DNA of 64,000 nt from Hymenoscyphus infarciens (Eukaryota > Ascomycota > Leotiomycetes > Helotiales > Helotiaceae): assembly GCA_001414345.1 (NCBI GenBank), contig LLCB01000009.1, positions 62,001 through 126,000 on the forward strand, read 5' to 3'. Each line of letters opens with the position of its first letter. Position 1 is the first letter of the stretch. The position numbers and the translations under genes are program-made. The notes below the pieces were generated by a model. The model was given only the letters and a program-made list of their open reading frames with translations. It ran no database searches and was not told the DNA's origin. Positions 11,103 through 22,873 of this stretch are shown here, piece by piece.

Positions 11103-12035
11103 AAAAGGGCAACCCCACGAATCGTCTTCGTCACGAATGGAAACAACGGACTAGGTTACGAGGCCGTAAAAGCACTCTTCAAATCCGAAAGACCATACAA
11201 CATCCTCGTCGGCTCACGATCCGTTGGAAAAGGTATACTTGCAATCAAAACTCTTAAAAAGGAAATCCCAGGTTCAAAAAGTGCCCTTGAATTAACACAA
11301 CTTGACCTCACAAGCAACGACGCAATCGAGAAAGCTTTCGAATAAATAAAATATAAATACGGAATTTATGGCGATTCTTGTTAAAAACGCTGGTAAACGA
11401 CTTCCCATTGGAGAGTTGACGAGCTAACCGCCAAACAGGAGCATCCTTCGACCCCCTCTCGAGCCCCTCTTCCTAGCCTCAAAAATCTCCCTACGAGAAT
11501 GCTTCACAAAAGCCTACAACACAAACGTTTCAGGAACCAACGTTCTGACATACACTCTCATCCCTCTCCTCCTCCTCCTCTCCACCGACCCCCGACTCAT
11601 TTTCGTAGCGGCCTCAACCGTAAGCAACTTTCCGGACTCCCATTCTTGTTCACTGTCTCTCAACTCCTGACTCAACAGATGCTATTTATTTCCAGTATTA
11701 CCCTACTTCCTCTCAACCCGCGGGCTGGCCGAAGAAAATCGACTTTGAAACGATGGGGTATCGGTGTAGTTAGACGGCTTTGAATATGTCAATGCTGGTT
11801 TGGAATCACAAACTCTCCGGAGATGGTGTAAAGGTGTGGGCTTGTGGACCGGGAATGTTGGTTACTGATATGGGTTGTATGGGGAAGGAGTTTTGTGAGG
11901 GTATGGCTGTTCGCCCGCCAGTGTTGGGGGCGCATTTTTGCGGGATGTGATGGAGGGGAGGTATGATGACGTGGGGAGATTAATTAAGAAGGATGGGTAT
12001 TCGGCGTGTTGGGGAGGGAGGTAAGCTTGATAGCA
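11103..12035 (+). pseudogene. Short-chain dehydrogenase/reductase pseudogene
   Basis: Broken frames read in order as an NAD(P)-binding Rossmann-fold SDR. RIVFVTNGNNGLGYEAVKAL (near 11117) carries a degenerate TGxxxGxG nucleotide-binding motif. It is followed by YNILVGSR, then LTQLDLTSNDAIEKAFE and a stop at about 11343. In another frame the NNAG-type motif survives as VKNAGKRLP (11380-11405). Further on come YNTNVSGTNVLTYTLIPLL (about 11515-11570) and FVAASTVS (about 11600-11625), which is the catalytic-Ser strand. YRCS-TALNM at about 11759 is the YxxxK region, with the Lys codon altered and a stop present. WNHKLSGDGVKVWACGPGML (about 11802) is the C-terminal PG motif. At least three frame changes and several stops exclude a working enzyme. 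The substrate class cannot be assigned. Confidence 0.8.
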
Positions 12036-14121
12036 CGAGGTGGCAATGTTTGGTGCTGGAAAAGCACGAGGCTCAGGTTTCGAGTGCTTGAATTGGTTGA
12101 GTTGACTGGCGTTCATTATATAACCCAAGTTTCCTTGTCTTCGTGACGCTATAGATGTTTTGACTAAAACAGCAGTCTGTTATTTGATGGTTTCCACTTG
12201 GCATAAATTAATGGCAAGTGCCAAGCGACGCGCTTTACGTTTCTCCTACTCTTTGTTAGTACCTGGGTAAGGCGAAAAGAACTAGAGAACTCACTTAAGC
12301 GTATGCTACTTCTAGCAAGTTTCTAAAGAGGCGACAGTCGATGGTTTTCGAGGTGGTGTTTTAGTGTTAAGCGATATTTGGGAATGTAAACATAAAATAG
12401 CGCACTTGAGTATTTCTAGTTCGAGGGAAAACAGGTTTAATTACAAACATGCTATTAAGCCCATGGAATCTCGTATTACTTGTGAGTGGTGAGAACGTAA
12501 TTTTAGGAGGTTTGTAGAATAACCGGAGGAGAAGGCTGAGAAGAAGCAGAAACTCCAATTATAAATCCTCCAAACTTCCTTGGAATAACAGAGAGTATTG
12601 GCCAATAAAATTCTGGGATAATGGAAACTCATTGTCTCAACTAGCTAGGAAAATTGAATTCATTCTCCAAGAAGATCTGGGAGAATGAAGCTTGGTTATC
12701 CCATTTGTCTCGAGCAATTGAAAGTTTCTCCCCAAAGGGAATCGGAGAATGGAGTCTAGAGTATTTCGTGCAATGTTTATTGAAGCGGGTGTTGACGAAA
12801 CAATGATTGAATCTCTCGAGGAAAGAGTTGATATCAACAAGTGATTTTGATTTCTCCTAAATTTCCAGAGTCTAGAGAATTGTCCTTTTCCACCTGGAAA
12901 CTATCAGAGAGACATTTTATCTAAAAGTGAGATCATATGCACGAAAAGACAAGGGGAAGGAAAATTTAAAATCTAGCATGCGGTTGTCATTATTGCCGAC
13001 TCGAAGTCGATGTATAAATCAAGCTCTGAGAGAAGCAGACCTGCTATCTCGCTTTTCTAACAACCAAGAGTCCAAGACTATACAACCAATACTTAAACCT
13101 GCGCTTTATCCAGAGCATCGTTGGCAATTGTCGTTTTCAATACAAGTAAATTGCAATACAGCCCAGAAACGAAGAAAAGACCTCTTGTAACCTAACTCGT
13201 AAACAGCAAAAGAGTATCAAGCCATAGTACTTATACCACAAGAGTAATTTTCTCTTAAAGGAAGATCAAGAATATTTAAAAAAAAAAACAGGGTCTTCAA
13301 TCCAAAACTCAGCCCTACTCGTACATCCCTCCTTACGTCAAACTTCCATCGCATAAACATCCCCTTTCGCGTACCTCTCCAAACACCGTCGCTCGCTAAT
13401 AAGCTTACCCATTACATCTGACTCCATCCTCGTAACCTTCGTCTACTTGCTCAGTAATCCCAAACAACTCACAAATTCTCCTCGCCTTCCAAAAGAACAC
13501 AGTCATGGTTTTATATCACCAGCTATTAGCAGCATAGCAGAACCCGAATCTTGAAGCTCTTCGTATGCAAGGCATTGAAACAGCAGCCGCGTCGAAACTC
13601 CGCGGTTATACTTCGTCTCTGGCGAAAGAAACGTTAAATAAGGGGGGTCGGTCACTTTATAGAATTTGCAGGGGCTTTTTGGGGTGCTGTAAGTAGCATG
13701 AAGCATCGGAAATGTGAAGTAGGAGGGAATTGCCCCGCCCCTATTTAGATACCGCCTAGGACGAAGGTAGAAAAATGTGATAAAAGACGAAATACAGCCT
13801 TACGGAGGGTACAGACACACATCCCCCTAACTAATCCGACACCCTTCCTCTCCCTCTCCCTCAGTCTATGACAAAACCCTCTATCCCCCAAAAATAAAAT
13901 CTCGTTTCAGTTTCAAGGAGGTGGGGGGTATGTGCGTAAGTACTAGAAGTAGTACTTCGAAGGGGCGACTGAAAAGGGTTAAAGCGCCAGCCAGCCAGCC
14001 CCCTGAAATTTTTTCTTTTCTTTTGGCGGACCCCTTGTTACAGATGGGATTCTGCGATGTCCTCCGTATGTACCTCCGTATTATATTTTTGGGAAAGGAG
14101 GAGGCGATGCTTAGGAGAGAG
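12036..14121. other. AT-rich spacer, no gene recognised
   Basis: Many short ORFs, none with a recognisable domain or splice-joinable partner. Homopolymer runs occur, such as the A tract near 13280. It may contain further decayed sequence. Confidence 0.4.
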
Positions 14122-14246
14122 CATAATACTTCGTCCCAGGCATAACAATTACTACAGATTTTGTGGGCTACCAGGGTTTTTGGCCGATTTTCATGGGGGT
14201 TCCTTTCGCTTCTACTGTAATTGTTATGCCTAAGACGAAGTATGAT
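14122..14246. repeat. Inverted repeat, about 35-bp arms around a 55-bp loop
   Basis: The left arm (14122-14156, ATAATACTTCGTC..AGGCATAACAATTA) is matched in reverse complement by 14212-14246 with only a few mismatches. This could be the two ends of a tiny TIR element or a large hairpin. No coding capacity. Confidence 0.75.
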
Positions 14247-15633
14247 AAGAAGAGTCTAATAATTTTTAATTTTATTTTTGAAAAAAAAACTTACCTTTTT
14301 CCTTTTCCCTAAAACAGCAACAAATCCAAATCCAAAACCAAACTAAACCAAACCAAACCAAACCATCGCAAAAAGCCAAACATACTTCTAAACTTGGCTG
14401 TAAGTAATATATTAGATTATTGTCCGAGATAACGAGCAACAGCGCCTCCCCTCGACTCGGAAGTTTAGATCGTTAGATCGTAAACCCATTCCGTCGATGC
14501 GTACCTGGAGGTTAGAGAGAGGGGGGTTAAAGTTAAGAATATAATTAATTTTTTTTTAAAAAAAGGGAGCTCTGAAGAAAGCCTTTCTAACTTTCAAGAT
14601 AAGATTCTTCGTAATCTCCACCTATTAAGATAAATTTAGATGGAAAATAGAGAAGTAATTAATATACTTGCGCTTTTAGAGAGTTTTGTTAGCGTTGTAG
14701 TTAGATATTAGATTTAAAGTAGAAGCTGGTATCTCTTAAATTAGTAGGTTCTCTCTCTCTCTCTAAGAGATTGCTTCTGGAAAGCATAGAGCGAGCGCCG
14801 AAGAATAGAGGTAGACGTGGAGTAGCTAGGTAGGCTCGCTCTGAGACTTAGACATAGTCTAGATTAAACATTAGTCTAAACTTTCTACTTATATCGTAGT
14901 ACCCGTAGTATTCGGAAAAATTAACGCTATTGCTAAATGCACGTACATACATATGTACTTGCAGCACCGAGTACATATCCTCGAGTCAATAGCAAATACA
15001 ATACATGTACGATAAACGCGCCGGAAAGAAAAGAAGAAGAAGAGCATAGTACAACAAATGAATTGTCGAGTAGCAGGCGCTGGAAGCGCGGGGCAGTTTC
15101 TTGACGGCGCTTCAATTGGTCTCCAGGATCCCACGACATGATGCGTCAAGGCAGGCTGGCTGGCTGGCTGGCTAAAATGGAGGGAAAGGGTGATGTGCAT
15201 ACTGTTTTTAGGGGGTGCATTTGGTGAGTGGTTCCTGTGGTCCAGAAATTTCGGCGATGGTGGCGGCGTGCGTGCATGCACAGGTTGTCAGGCAGGGCCT
15301 TGCATGCATGCAAGCGCCTGGAAGATAGTGAGTGATGTATGTTTCTTGAGGCTTACTTTGTACTTTTTTTATTATACTTCTAGATAAAAACTTTATAAAG
15401 GCATTATGAAGGCGTTGTTGAAAAGGACTTGATCGGAGTTTTGGGTGTGGTGGGTTCTCCTCTGATGAACGACTGAAGCAACTTGAGACGTCAGGTTGGT
15501 GGGGGATTCGGGATGATGTGTTTAGGGCATGAAGATGGATACGGACTATGGTTTGCATTGCATGATTGGGGGTGATTGGATGAGCGTGGAGCAGCGGTGC
15601 GGTACTTGGGCCAGGATCAGAATGACTATTTCC
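14247..15633. other. Spacer with simple repeats
   Basis: Contains an AAACC-type run near 14330-14370, a CT run near 14750-14765 and a (GGCT)n run near 15150-15175. ORFs here are not supported by any domain. Confidence 0.4.
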
Positions 15634-16138
15634 GGGTACGATTATTTGGTACGGAAGACGCATAAAAGTGAGGCGTGCACAACAACGCCTCCACGCCCAC
15701 ACTATGCCTAATTAGTACTAGATTCCGTCCGACCCGGGCTAAAGTCCCGCCGGCCTACGCCGGTATTTAACCGCTCCCACTCCTACCACCACCCCACCAC
15801 CCTACTTTATAACTTTTTTATACCCTTAAGGCTCTACCACGTGACGTCGCCTACTACTAGGGTCTCCTTTTTAACCTTCCTTTACTCTTTAGTATAAGTT
15901 TCGCTAATCGGAATATATTATTTCCCTTTCTTAATAACGTTTATTCGCTAAAAGATCTATATACTATGAAAGATAGCTCTCACGTGAGCTGGCATATGTT
16001 ATGTCAGGGTTAGGGCGATGATTAAGCGCCCCTTAGAGGAGTAGGTCGAGGCTAGCTAAAATAGGAATAGATTCGTTCGCTAGCCGCACTTATGCATGCC
16101 TCACTTTTATGCGTCTTCCGTACCAAATAATCGTACCC
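15634..16138. repeat. 46-bp near-perfect inverted repeat enclosing 413 bp
   Basis: Arms 15634-15679 and 16093-16138 are reverse complements with one mismatch (core TACGGAAGACGCATAAAAGT). The interior has a GC-rich left part, including a GCCGGCCTACGCCGG palindrome, and an AT-rich right part with GTCAGGGTTAGGGC near 16003-16016. Possible readings are a TIR element or an inverted duplication made on insertion. No transposase is present. Confidence 0.8.
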
Positions 16139-17379
16139 CTATTTCCACAGGGCAACACTGTTCACTCTGCAGTTCAAGAACTCCTTGATTGGTCGCGCAT
16201 GAGGATTTGTCGACCGAGCCAAGCCACACGCGACACTCGGTTGAAGAAGCAGCTGAGGTGTAGGGAGAGGGTCTGTTTACGAGTAGACATGAATAGAAGT
16301 CGATTCCATGTTGTGTTGAGGCGAGAAATACTCCGTAGATACGATACTATACACGGCAGCTTCCAGCAACACAACACCACCACTGTCGACAAGGCCTTTT
16401 TGATAGCCAACATGCCTCTGAATTCTTGCCCAGTACACATGGCTTGGGGGACCACGGCGTGTAAATGCATGCTGCAAGGCGATAACGTGGAATGGAATGT
16501 GAATCGCGGGTAGACCACTGGCAATTTCCCAGCAGTCAGGAAAGGAAAGCTGGCTGAACTGATGACCTGATCGGGCTGCTTGGAAATGCACTGCACTTTT
16601 TTAAGCCTCTAATCAAGCATGTCCATCGTTTACTGGCTGGTACGTAGGGGTAGGTGTGACGGACAACTATACAAGAGTAAGCACTTAATTCTCTCTTTAA
16701 CCAGAAGTCACCTCGATGAGGAGCTTCCCCTTCCCAAGCTTGTTACAGGCTGGAGGAGGCTTCTCTGATCACCCCTCGTGCAACCCGCTCAGGCCAATTG
16801 ATGGCCTGCTAAACGGCCTCTCCTTCACCCTCGAGCCCCTGAAATGGCGGCAAAGTGTTAACATTCGCCATTCCCTGGCACAGCACAGCACAGCACAGCA
16901 CAGCACCGTTTCTCGTAAACCCTATGCCTCGACTCGAACCTGTGCCTGTAAATCATACTGTAACAGACGCAACTCCCAGTCCTAGTTACTCACCCCCCCA
17001 AATAGAATGTAAAAGTGGGTCAGCTGGCAAGGGCAGCTTTGCCACTGATGTTAGTGTAAGATTAAAGCGCCGAGCCAATAAGAAGAGTTGAAGTTAAAAA
17101 ATAGATGGATAGAGAAGCATCTATTGGCTAAACCCCCTAACATTTACTAAGACTTTACACTGCCCCCCCTAGTTCTCCACTGACCCACTTTTACCTTTTA
17201 TTTAGGGGGGAGAAGAGGCCCACCCGTACCGCACTCGCAGCGGTCCTTGCCCTATGTAGCCTAGCTTCCTACCCATCGTCGCTGCCCAGTGCCCACTCGA
17301 GCCACTGCCCAGCTTCGACTGCTTAAACTGGAACCCCAAGCCATTTCCGCCTTCTGACTGGCCGCCGACTTCCACAAGT
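16139..17379. other. Spacer with CACAG microsatellite
   Basis: No supported gene. A (CACAG)n tract lies at about 16878-16905. Open frames on both strands around 16109-16600 lack recognisable domains. Runs of C and G near 17160 and 17205 bound a short AT-rich stretch. Confidence 0.4.
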
Positions 17380-18426
17380 GCCAATCCTTCCGCACCAACC
17401 AACCATCCAGCCAATGCACCACTGCACCCTCACTCTCACTTCCACTCTCAGTCTCTCCCTCTTCTTCTTCTCCTTCCTCACTGCTCCCCCAAAGCACACC
17501 GCTTCCTTTCCTCTCGTTGTCGTCGTCGTCGTCCTTGCCCTCGCTTTCTTCATCCTTCATCCTCCACCCGCCGAGTGATTTCTTGTCGAGAGGTGCGCGC
17601 GTCTTGTCAGAATTGGAATTGATAGAAAGAGTCTTTTCGCCGTCGCCCTAACCTTCCGACCCCTCCCGCTACTTTTTTTCCCACAACCCTTTCCGTGGCC
17701 TGTTGCCCTTTGTTCCTCCTTCCATCGGCTCCTTTCCCTCGGAAACTCAAACTTCACCTTGGAACTGCTTACCAGCGCCAGCACCTCCTCTCCTCCTCCT
17801 CCTCCACCTCCCGCTACCTACCACCTTCACACTCGATACCGGTCGCTCCTGCTCTTTCATCATCCAACTCCAACAACCCCCGTCGCCTTCTTGTCTTTCA
17901 TCATTTCGCTCTTTGTTGATTGCAGAGCATCGCGCCTTCTGTCCAATATCCAATCCAATTCAATCCGCCACAATCACTCTCCCCTCCCCCGTCCTCGCCC
18001 TCCGCTTTCAACTCGTACGATAGAAAACCCTCATCTTCTGTAATTTTCAGTCAGCGACGCGTTCTCCTTTTTCTCCCCACGGGACTCCGGGTTTTTGTCG
18101 ACCACTCTTGGATTGCGAAAGCAAAAAAAGCTATTCATTACAAACTTCCAAACTTCTTCTCAAACTTCGCTGCTGCCTGCGTCAAAGGCTTGCCTCTGCT
18201 CAGCACCGAGAGCTTTTACAACTACATAATTCTTCCTGTCTTCATACAAAATTTCGATCGATTTCTACACATCGATCCTCTAATTCCTCTAATACCTTTC
18301 GATCTGCTCACCCGTTGAGCCTCGTCCCATCGACCGACTTCATTCTCTCGCCGTCGATTTCTCCATCACCTTGTCAACCCGCCTCGATCAATCCCTCCTT
18401 ACCCGTACCACATCGAATTCCAGAGT
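17380..18426 (+). other. Long pyrimidine-rich leader/promoter of the Q/P-rich gene
   Basis: About 1 kb of strongly C/T-biased plus-strand sequence precedes the start at 18427, as is typical for highly expressed or regulated fungal genes with long 5' UTRs. Several upstream ATGs open short frames, so an upstream-ORF effect or a 5' UTR intron is possible. Neither can be proved from sequence. Confidence 0.5.
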
Positions 18427-20133
18427 ATGGACGCAGGCGGTCTTGCTCAGATGTCTTACAACAACAACAACAACAACTTCCCATCCAGCAATGGGTTGGG
18501 AATGCCTGGTTCAGGCTTTGCCGCCAGACGAGCAAACGGTGCCAACCTCAAGCGTCTCTCCTTCCAACCCTCCAAACAATCCGACCCTCAGGACAATGGT
18601 GCTCCAACACCTCGCACTTCCCGGTCTCACTTGTTGGCGGGATTGAGAACGGCTCCCAAATCCGCTACATCTAGCACCTTCCCTTCCACCGCACCACCAA
18701 CCCAGATGCAACACAATACCGGACTGGGCGCAAGCATGTATGCGAATGAGGAATCCTACGCCGGTCCCAAGACGAGCTTCCCACATCAGCAACAACAAAA
18801 CCAAGGTTACCGTCAGATGAGCAACCATCGTCAAATGTACCCCGTGGCAGAGCAAATTCTGGCCCCCCTCGCCCCACCAGAGATTCACCTCGATGAGCAG
18901 AGTGAGCAGGAGATGGACCCCAACTTGTACGCTCAACTGGTGGCGACCAACATGTACCTCGCAGAGCAACAACAGCGACTCCAGCAACAACTGATGAGCG
19001 TCCAACATGCTGCTCAACAATTCCAAGGCATGAGCTTGGGCATGCAACAACAGCAATTTGCCACTCCTCCCATTACTCCACACAACATGTACCAACAGCA
19101 ACAAGTCAAGCAAAACATGCAGCCAATCATCACTCCAGTAATGGGTGCTCAACCTGGTGTCTACTCGTACTTCAACCCGGCTACTGGTCAACAATCCTAC
19201 TTCATGGACACCACCGGTCAAGCCGCACACTACGTTCAAGAACAGATGATGGCCCAACAAGCTGCTCAATACTCACCACCTCAACAGCCAGGCACACCAC
19301 GACTCCAAGTTTCGCCTCCTCCACACTCCGAGACTCCTACCTTCACTCGCAGCATCAGCCCGCCAAAGAAGTCCTCCTCCCCACCACAGGATCATGCTCC
19401 ATTGCCACCACCATCCGCTGGTGCGTTCCGCCGTGGACACCGCAAGGTGACCTCGATGGCCGTGGATGTTGATTCTCCCCTCGCGGACGGACCACGCTCG
19501 GCCATGCTCCCCAAGACCCAAGGTTTCCCGCAAACACCAAGTGCCGCTGGCTTTGGTCCCGGACAAGCTCGTGCGGGTGAGCACCCCATCCGACAACCTC
19601 GTGGCCCACCACCTTTGGATGAATTGATTGCGAAGCCAACCACCAAATTCGAGGGAAGCAAGAACTTTGCAACCCGCACCCGCCGAAATGCTGTTCATAA
19701 CTTGGTTCGTGCGGGTATGGAACGTCGCAGAGCCCCAGGAAGCTCCGGGAGCATGTCTCCAGTTTCCGAAACCGGTGAACTCAACTATACCGTTTCATCT
19801 GACAACGATTCCGACAGCGGTCGCAGTGGAAGTGGAAGCCTCTCGGGTCGACCAAGCCTTGGCAGCTCCCGCACATCCGCCCATGGCGCAATTGGATCTG
19901 ATCGCCCCTCATCCCGACAAAAGGAGCACTCGCTCGAGCGAAAATCGGTTGCCTCATTCGACAGCAATTTCACCGCCGCCAGCGTCAGCAGTGATGAGGG
20001 TCAATCCGTGGGAGGTAGCTTTGCAGCGGTGTTCAAGAACGGTGGAAAGAAGCCCGAACCAACAGAGGGTCCACGAAAGGCTGGTATGCTCGTTCTCTCC
20101 TCGGTTGAGAAACGCAAGAGCTCTCAATTCTAA
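18427..20133 (+). CDS. Conserved Q/P-rich fungal protein of unknown function (568 aa, single exon)
   Basis: Function not recognised. The uninterrupted 568-codon frame has codon use and composition of a real gene. It starts MDAGGLAQMSYNNNNNNF. The first half is rich in Asn and Gln, with QQ runs at about residues 120-290 that include EQQQRLQQQLMSVQHAAQQF, a likely short coiled coil. The centre is Pro/Ser-rich (PPKKSSSPPQDHAPLPPP). A compact charged segment, LDELIAKPTTKFEGSKNFAT then RTRRNAVHNLVRAGMERRR (about residues 398-438), looks like the conserved core. The tail is Ser-rich and ends VLSSVEKRKSSQF. No membrane segment or catalytic motif is visible. The low-complexity content suggests a scaffold or RNA-associated protein, but that is inference. 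Confidence 0.85.
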   Translation: MDAGGLAQMSYNNNNNNFPSSNGLGMPGSGFAARRANGANLKRLSFQPSKQSDPQDNGAPTPRTSRSHLLAGLRTAPKSATSSTFPSTAPPTQMQHNTGLGASMYANEESYAGPKTSFPHQQQQNQGYRQMSNHRQMYPVAEQILAPLAPPEIHLDEQSEQEMDPNLYAQLVATNMYLAEQQQRLQQQLMSVQHAAQQFQGMSLGMQQQQFATPPITPHNMYQQQQVKQNMQPIITPVMGAQPGVYSYFNPATGQQSYFMDTTGQAAHYVQEQMMAQQAAQYSPPQQPGTPRLQVSPPPHSETPTFTRSISPPKKSSSPPQDHAPLPPPSAGAFRRGHRKVTSMAVDVDSPLADGPRSAMLPKTQGFPQTPSAAGFGPGQARAGEHPIRQPRGPPPLDELIAKPTTKFEGSKNFATRTRRNAVHNLVRAGMERRRAPGSSGSMSPVSETGELNYTVSSDNDSDSGRSGSGSLSGRPSLGSSRTSAHGAIGSDRPSSRQKEHSLERKSVASFDSNFTAASVSSDEGQSVGGSFAAVFKNGGKKPEPTEGPRKAGMLVLSSVEKRKSSQF

Positions 20134-21092
20134 GAGATGCTCGACCAAAATGGTCAACAAGGGTAGATCCCTATTGTTTGACATCCAATCATTCATTTGT
20201 TTCCGTGTTCAATTTGATATTGCATTCGACTGTGCATATTGTCCTGGCCCTTTTCTTACCAACAACCACATTTACGATGAACGAAAACTTACCGAGTCCT
20301 AATATCGAGATACAAAGTACAACATTCATTTTTCCTTCCTTCCTCCATTCACACAAACGGTGCGTCTTCTTCGAAACAGGAGATGCCTTGCAAATAACCT
20401 TGGATTGTATTCAATGGGATGTTTTTTGCCTATGCGAGCGAGAGTTTGGGGTACGCGCGCTTTTTTTCTCTTTCTGTTTTGTGTGTTGCTCTTTTCGACT
20501 TCGACAGGCGCTGAATTGCTTTGCTTGCGAGGCCGCGATATTTGGGCTAGGCGGTCTTTTCCCCCGGAAGAATCGGGTGGAATTTGAAATTGATTTTTTT
20601 CATTTTTGTTTGGTTCACATTATATGACTACTACAACCAGCCAGGATGCGAGGTACGAGAGAAATGAAATCCGGCTTCTTGGGTTTTCATTTTTTGTGGG
20701 TGTATGGGATATGGCTTGGTTCTTTTGTTTTTTACTTGAAGGAGATGTGTGTGTGTGGAAAAGAGAGCAAGGGAGGGAGCGAAGGAGAAAGAAAGATCAG
20801 ATATACTTGTAGTAAAAAAACATTGTTCGTTGTGGAATAAGACGTTCTTTTTAGAGAGAGAACACTTGTGTATGTTCTTTTGTGTACCCCGTGATTTTTC
20901 TTTTCCTTGTATTGATTTAAGGAGACGAGCCGCTGTTAGGCTCAGATGGGAGATATGTAGCATGTCATGTATGGAGGCAGTAGTGGTCAGCTAAGCCAGA
21001 GTAGTAGCTCTTTGAACCCACCTTCCGTACGCCCTTTCTGCGTGATGATACAAATCAAAAGTATTCAATGGACGTCATCGACCACCTCTTGA
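20134..21092. other. 3' flank, T-rich, no gene recognised
   Basis: Probable 3' UTR of the Q/P-rich gene, then T-rich spacer. Short ORFs are phenylalanine-rich translations of T runs and are not supported. Confidence 0.4.
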
Positions 21093-21840
21093 ATTGGTAA
21101 ACAGGGGAGGGAGGGAAGGGAGGGGGGGTTATGTTCTTGTAGTAGGTAGGTATATACTACGAGGTATAGAGGTAGGTATATATATACGTAGAGATAGATA
21201 TCTACATAGTATAGTATAGTATAGTATCTATCTACTTATTTACGCTCTTTCATTTCTTCATTTTTGAGAAAATAAAATCTTAGTTTAGAGCTTTTTTTGA
21301 GGAAAGAGTTAGATGGGTGGATTAGCGAGGAGAGAGAAGAGAGGAGAGAGGAGAGAGGAGAGAGGGGGATGGATGGATAGGTGGATGGATGGATAGGTGG
21401 ATGGATTAGTAGAGAGAGAGGAGAGAGGAGAGAGGAGAGAAGAGGAGGGGGATAGATTAGCGAGGAGAGAGGAGAGAGGAGAGAGGAGAGAGGAGAGAAG
21501 AGAGGGGGATGGATGGATAGATTAGAGAGAGAGATAGTTTAGAGAGCGGGATAGATTAGAGAGAGAGAAGAGAGGGGGATAGATAATAGATAGATAGATA
21601 GATAGGTGGATAGATAGATAGAAGAGAGAGAAGAGGAGAGAGGAGAGAGGAGAGAGGGATAGATAATGGATAGATAGATAGATAGGTGGAAGAGGTAGAT
21701 AGATAGATAGATAGATTAGCAAGGAGAGAGAAGAGAGAGAGAGGAGAGGGGGATAGATAGATAGATAGAAGAGAGAAGAGAGAAGAGAGAGAGAAGAGGA
21801 GGGGGATAGATTAGCGAGGAGAGAGGAGAGGGAAATAAGT
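21093..21840. repeat. Purine-only microsatellite tract (GGGA/GAGA/GGAT/GATA)
   Basis: Roughly 700 bp of almost pure A/G on the plus strand plus T in GGAT/GATA units, with repeated GGAGAGA, GGATGGATAGGT and GATAGATA arrays. It marks the left border of the transposon block. The minus-strand ORF inside is a translation of the repeat. Confidence 0.9.
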
Positions 21841-22333
21841 AAGTTTAATTTAATTACTTACTTTTTCTCTTTTTCTTTTTTTCTTTTATAGAGAAGGAGG
21901 AAGATAGAGCGTCCTATATATACCAAAAGTCGGAAACGACGACTAAATCGTAAATCGTAAAAGTTGTATAATTAATAAATAATTATAAAAGGTATTAAAT
22001 ATTAAATTAAAACATATTAGAGTAAGAGATATATATATATATAATATAAAAAGACTATATAAATCGACTTTTATTACTATAACAAGTTCCTAAATTATAT
22101 CTTAAAACTAGGCCTTTTTTAAACTAATTATTCTAGATTACTTAATATCGAAGTAATTAGCTCGTTTTAAAAGCTTAAATAATCTTAATTTAAGATTATT
22201 TAAGCACTTTTAGCTACTTTTCTCAATTATATACTAATTTCCTAATTAGAGTTAGCGCTATTTATTTTATAGGCTAAAAAGTATACTTACCTCGTATACT
22301 AACCCTCTTATATCACTTCTTCCTTTAAATACC
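21841..22333. other. AT-rich decayed sequence at the left border
   Basis: Strongly AT-rich, no ORFs. It contains at 21906-21963 a copy of the motif with AAAAGTCGGAAACGAC...TAAATCG, which recurs at the right border (42501 and, inverted, 43080). Confidence 0.5.
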
Positions 22334-22811
22334 TATGATAGCACGCTATTCTAGATTATTATATAATAGTACTATTCTAAATTGTCGGCATTCGTAAAAC
22401 TACTAATACTCCTAAGTACTACCGATACCTCTAATACCTCTAAGGCCGAGATTACGAATAACTAATACTTATATAAGCGAAGTGCTAAAGGTATTAATGT
22501 CTAATATTCATATATAAAAGGGATTAAGATTCAGATATTATATATTTAGCTTTCCAAAGGTTTAAAGGTTATATATTTAGCTTTTTAGCTCTTATTATTT
22601 AGTATTAGCTATATTAGATAGAGCTTAGTTATTATTATTATTAGAACTTAGAAGCTTCTAAACTCTTATATATAGACGTTTATATTTAGTATAGAAGAGA
22701 GATAGTTATTATTTTCTTCTATATTAGAGCCTTATATCTACTTACGTTATTTAGTCTCGAATACACTTCTATATACTTCTTCTCTTATAGTATATATTTC
22801 GTACTATTATA
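22334..22811 (+). repeat. LTR, type B (478 bp)
   Basis: Matches the 496-bp LTR of the complete element at 28240 along its length after C/T and G/A changes. It lacks one copy of an internal 18-bp duplication near the 5' end. It begins TATGATAGC (ancestral TGTGATAGC) and ends TATTATA. Only about 60 bp of element internal sequence follows before the next LTR. Confidence 0.8.
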
Positions 22812-22873
22812 TAAAAATAATAACTCTTCTTTACTAGTAATAGCCTTTATAATATCTCTTTTAAGCTTATCGT

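Noticed and set aside
16878..16950. Possible tRNA B-box near the CACAG repeat
   Set aside because: Only a partial match (GACTCGAACC) with no acceptor stem, A-box or anticodon arm around it.
18511..19698. Long minus-strand frames of 252 and 141 codons opposite the Q/P-rich gene
   Set aside because: They are antisense shadows; Leu/His/Val runs mirror CAA and CAG codons of the real gene.
21522..21722. Minus-strand ORF rich in Leu, Ser, Tyr and Ile
   Set aside because: It is a translation of the purine microsatellite.
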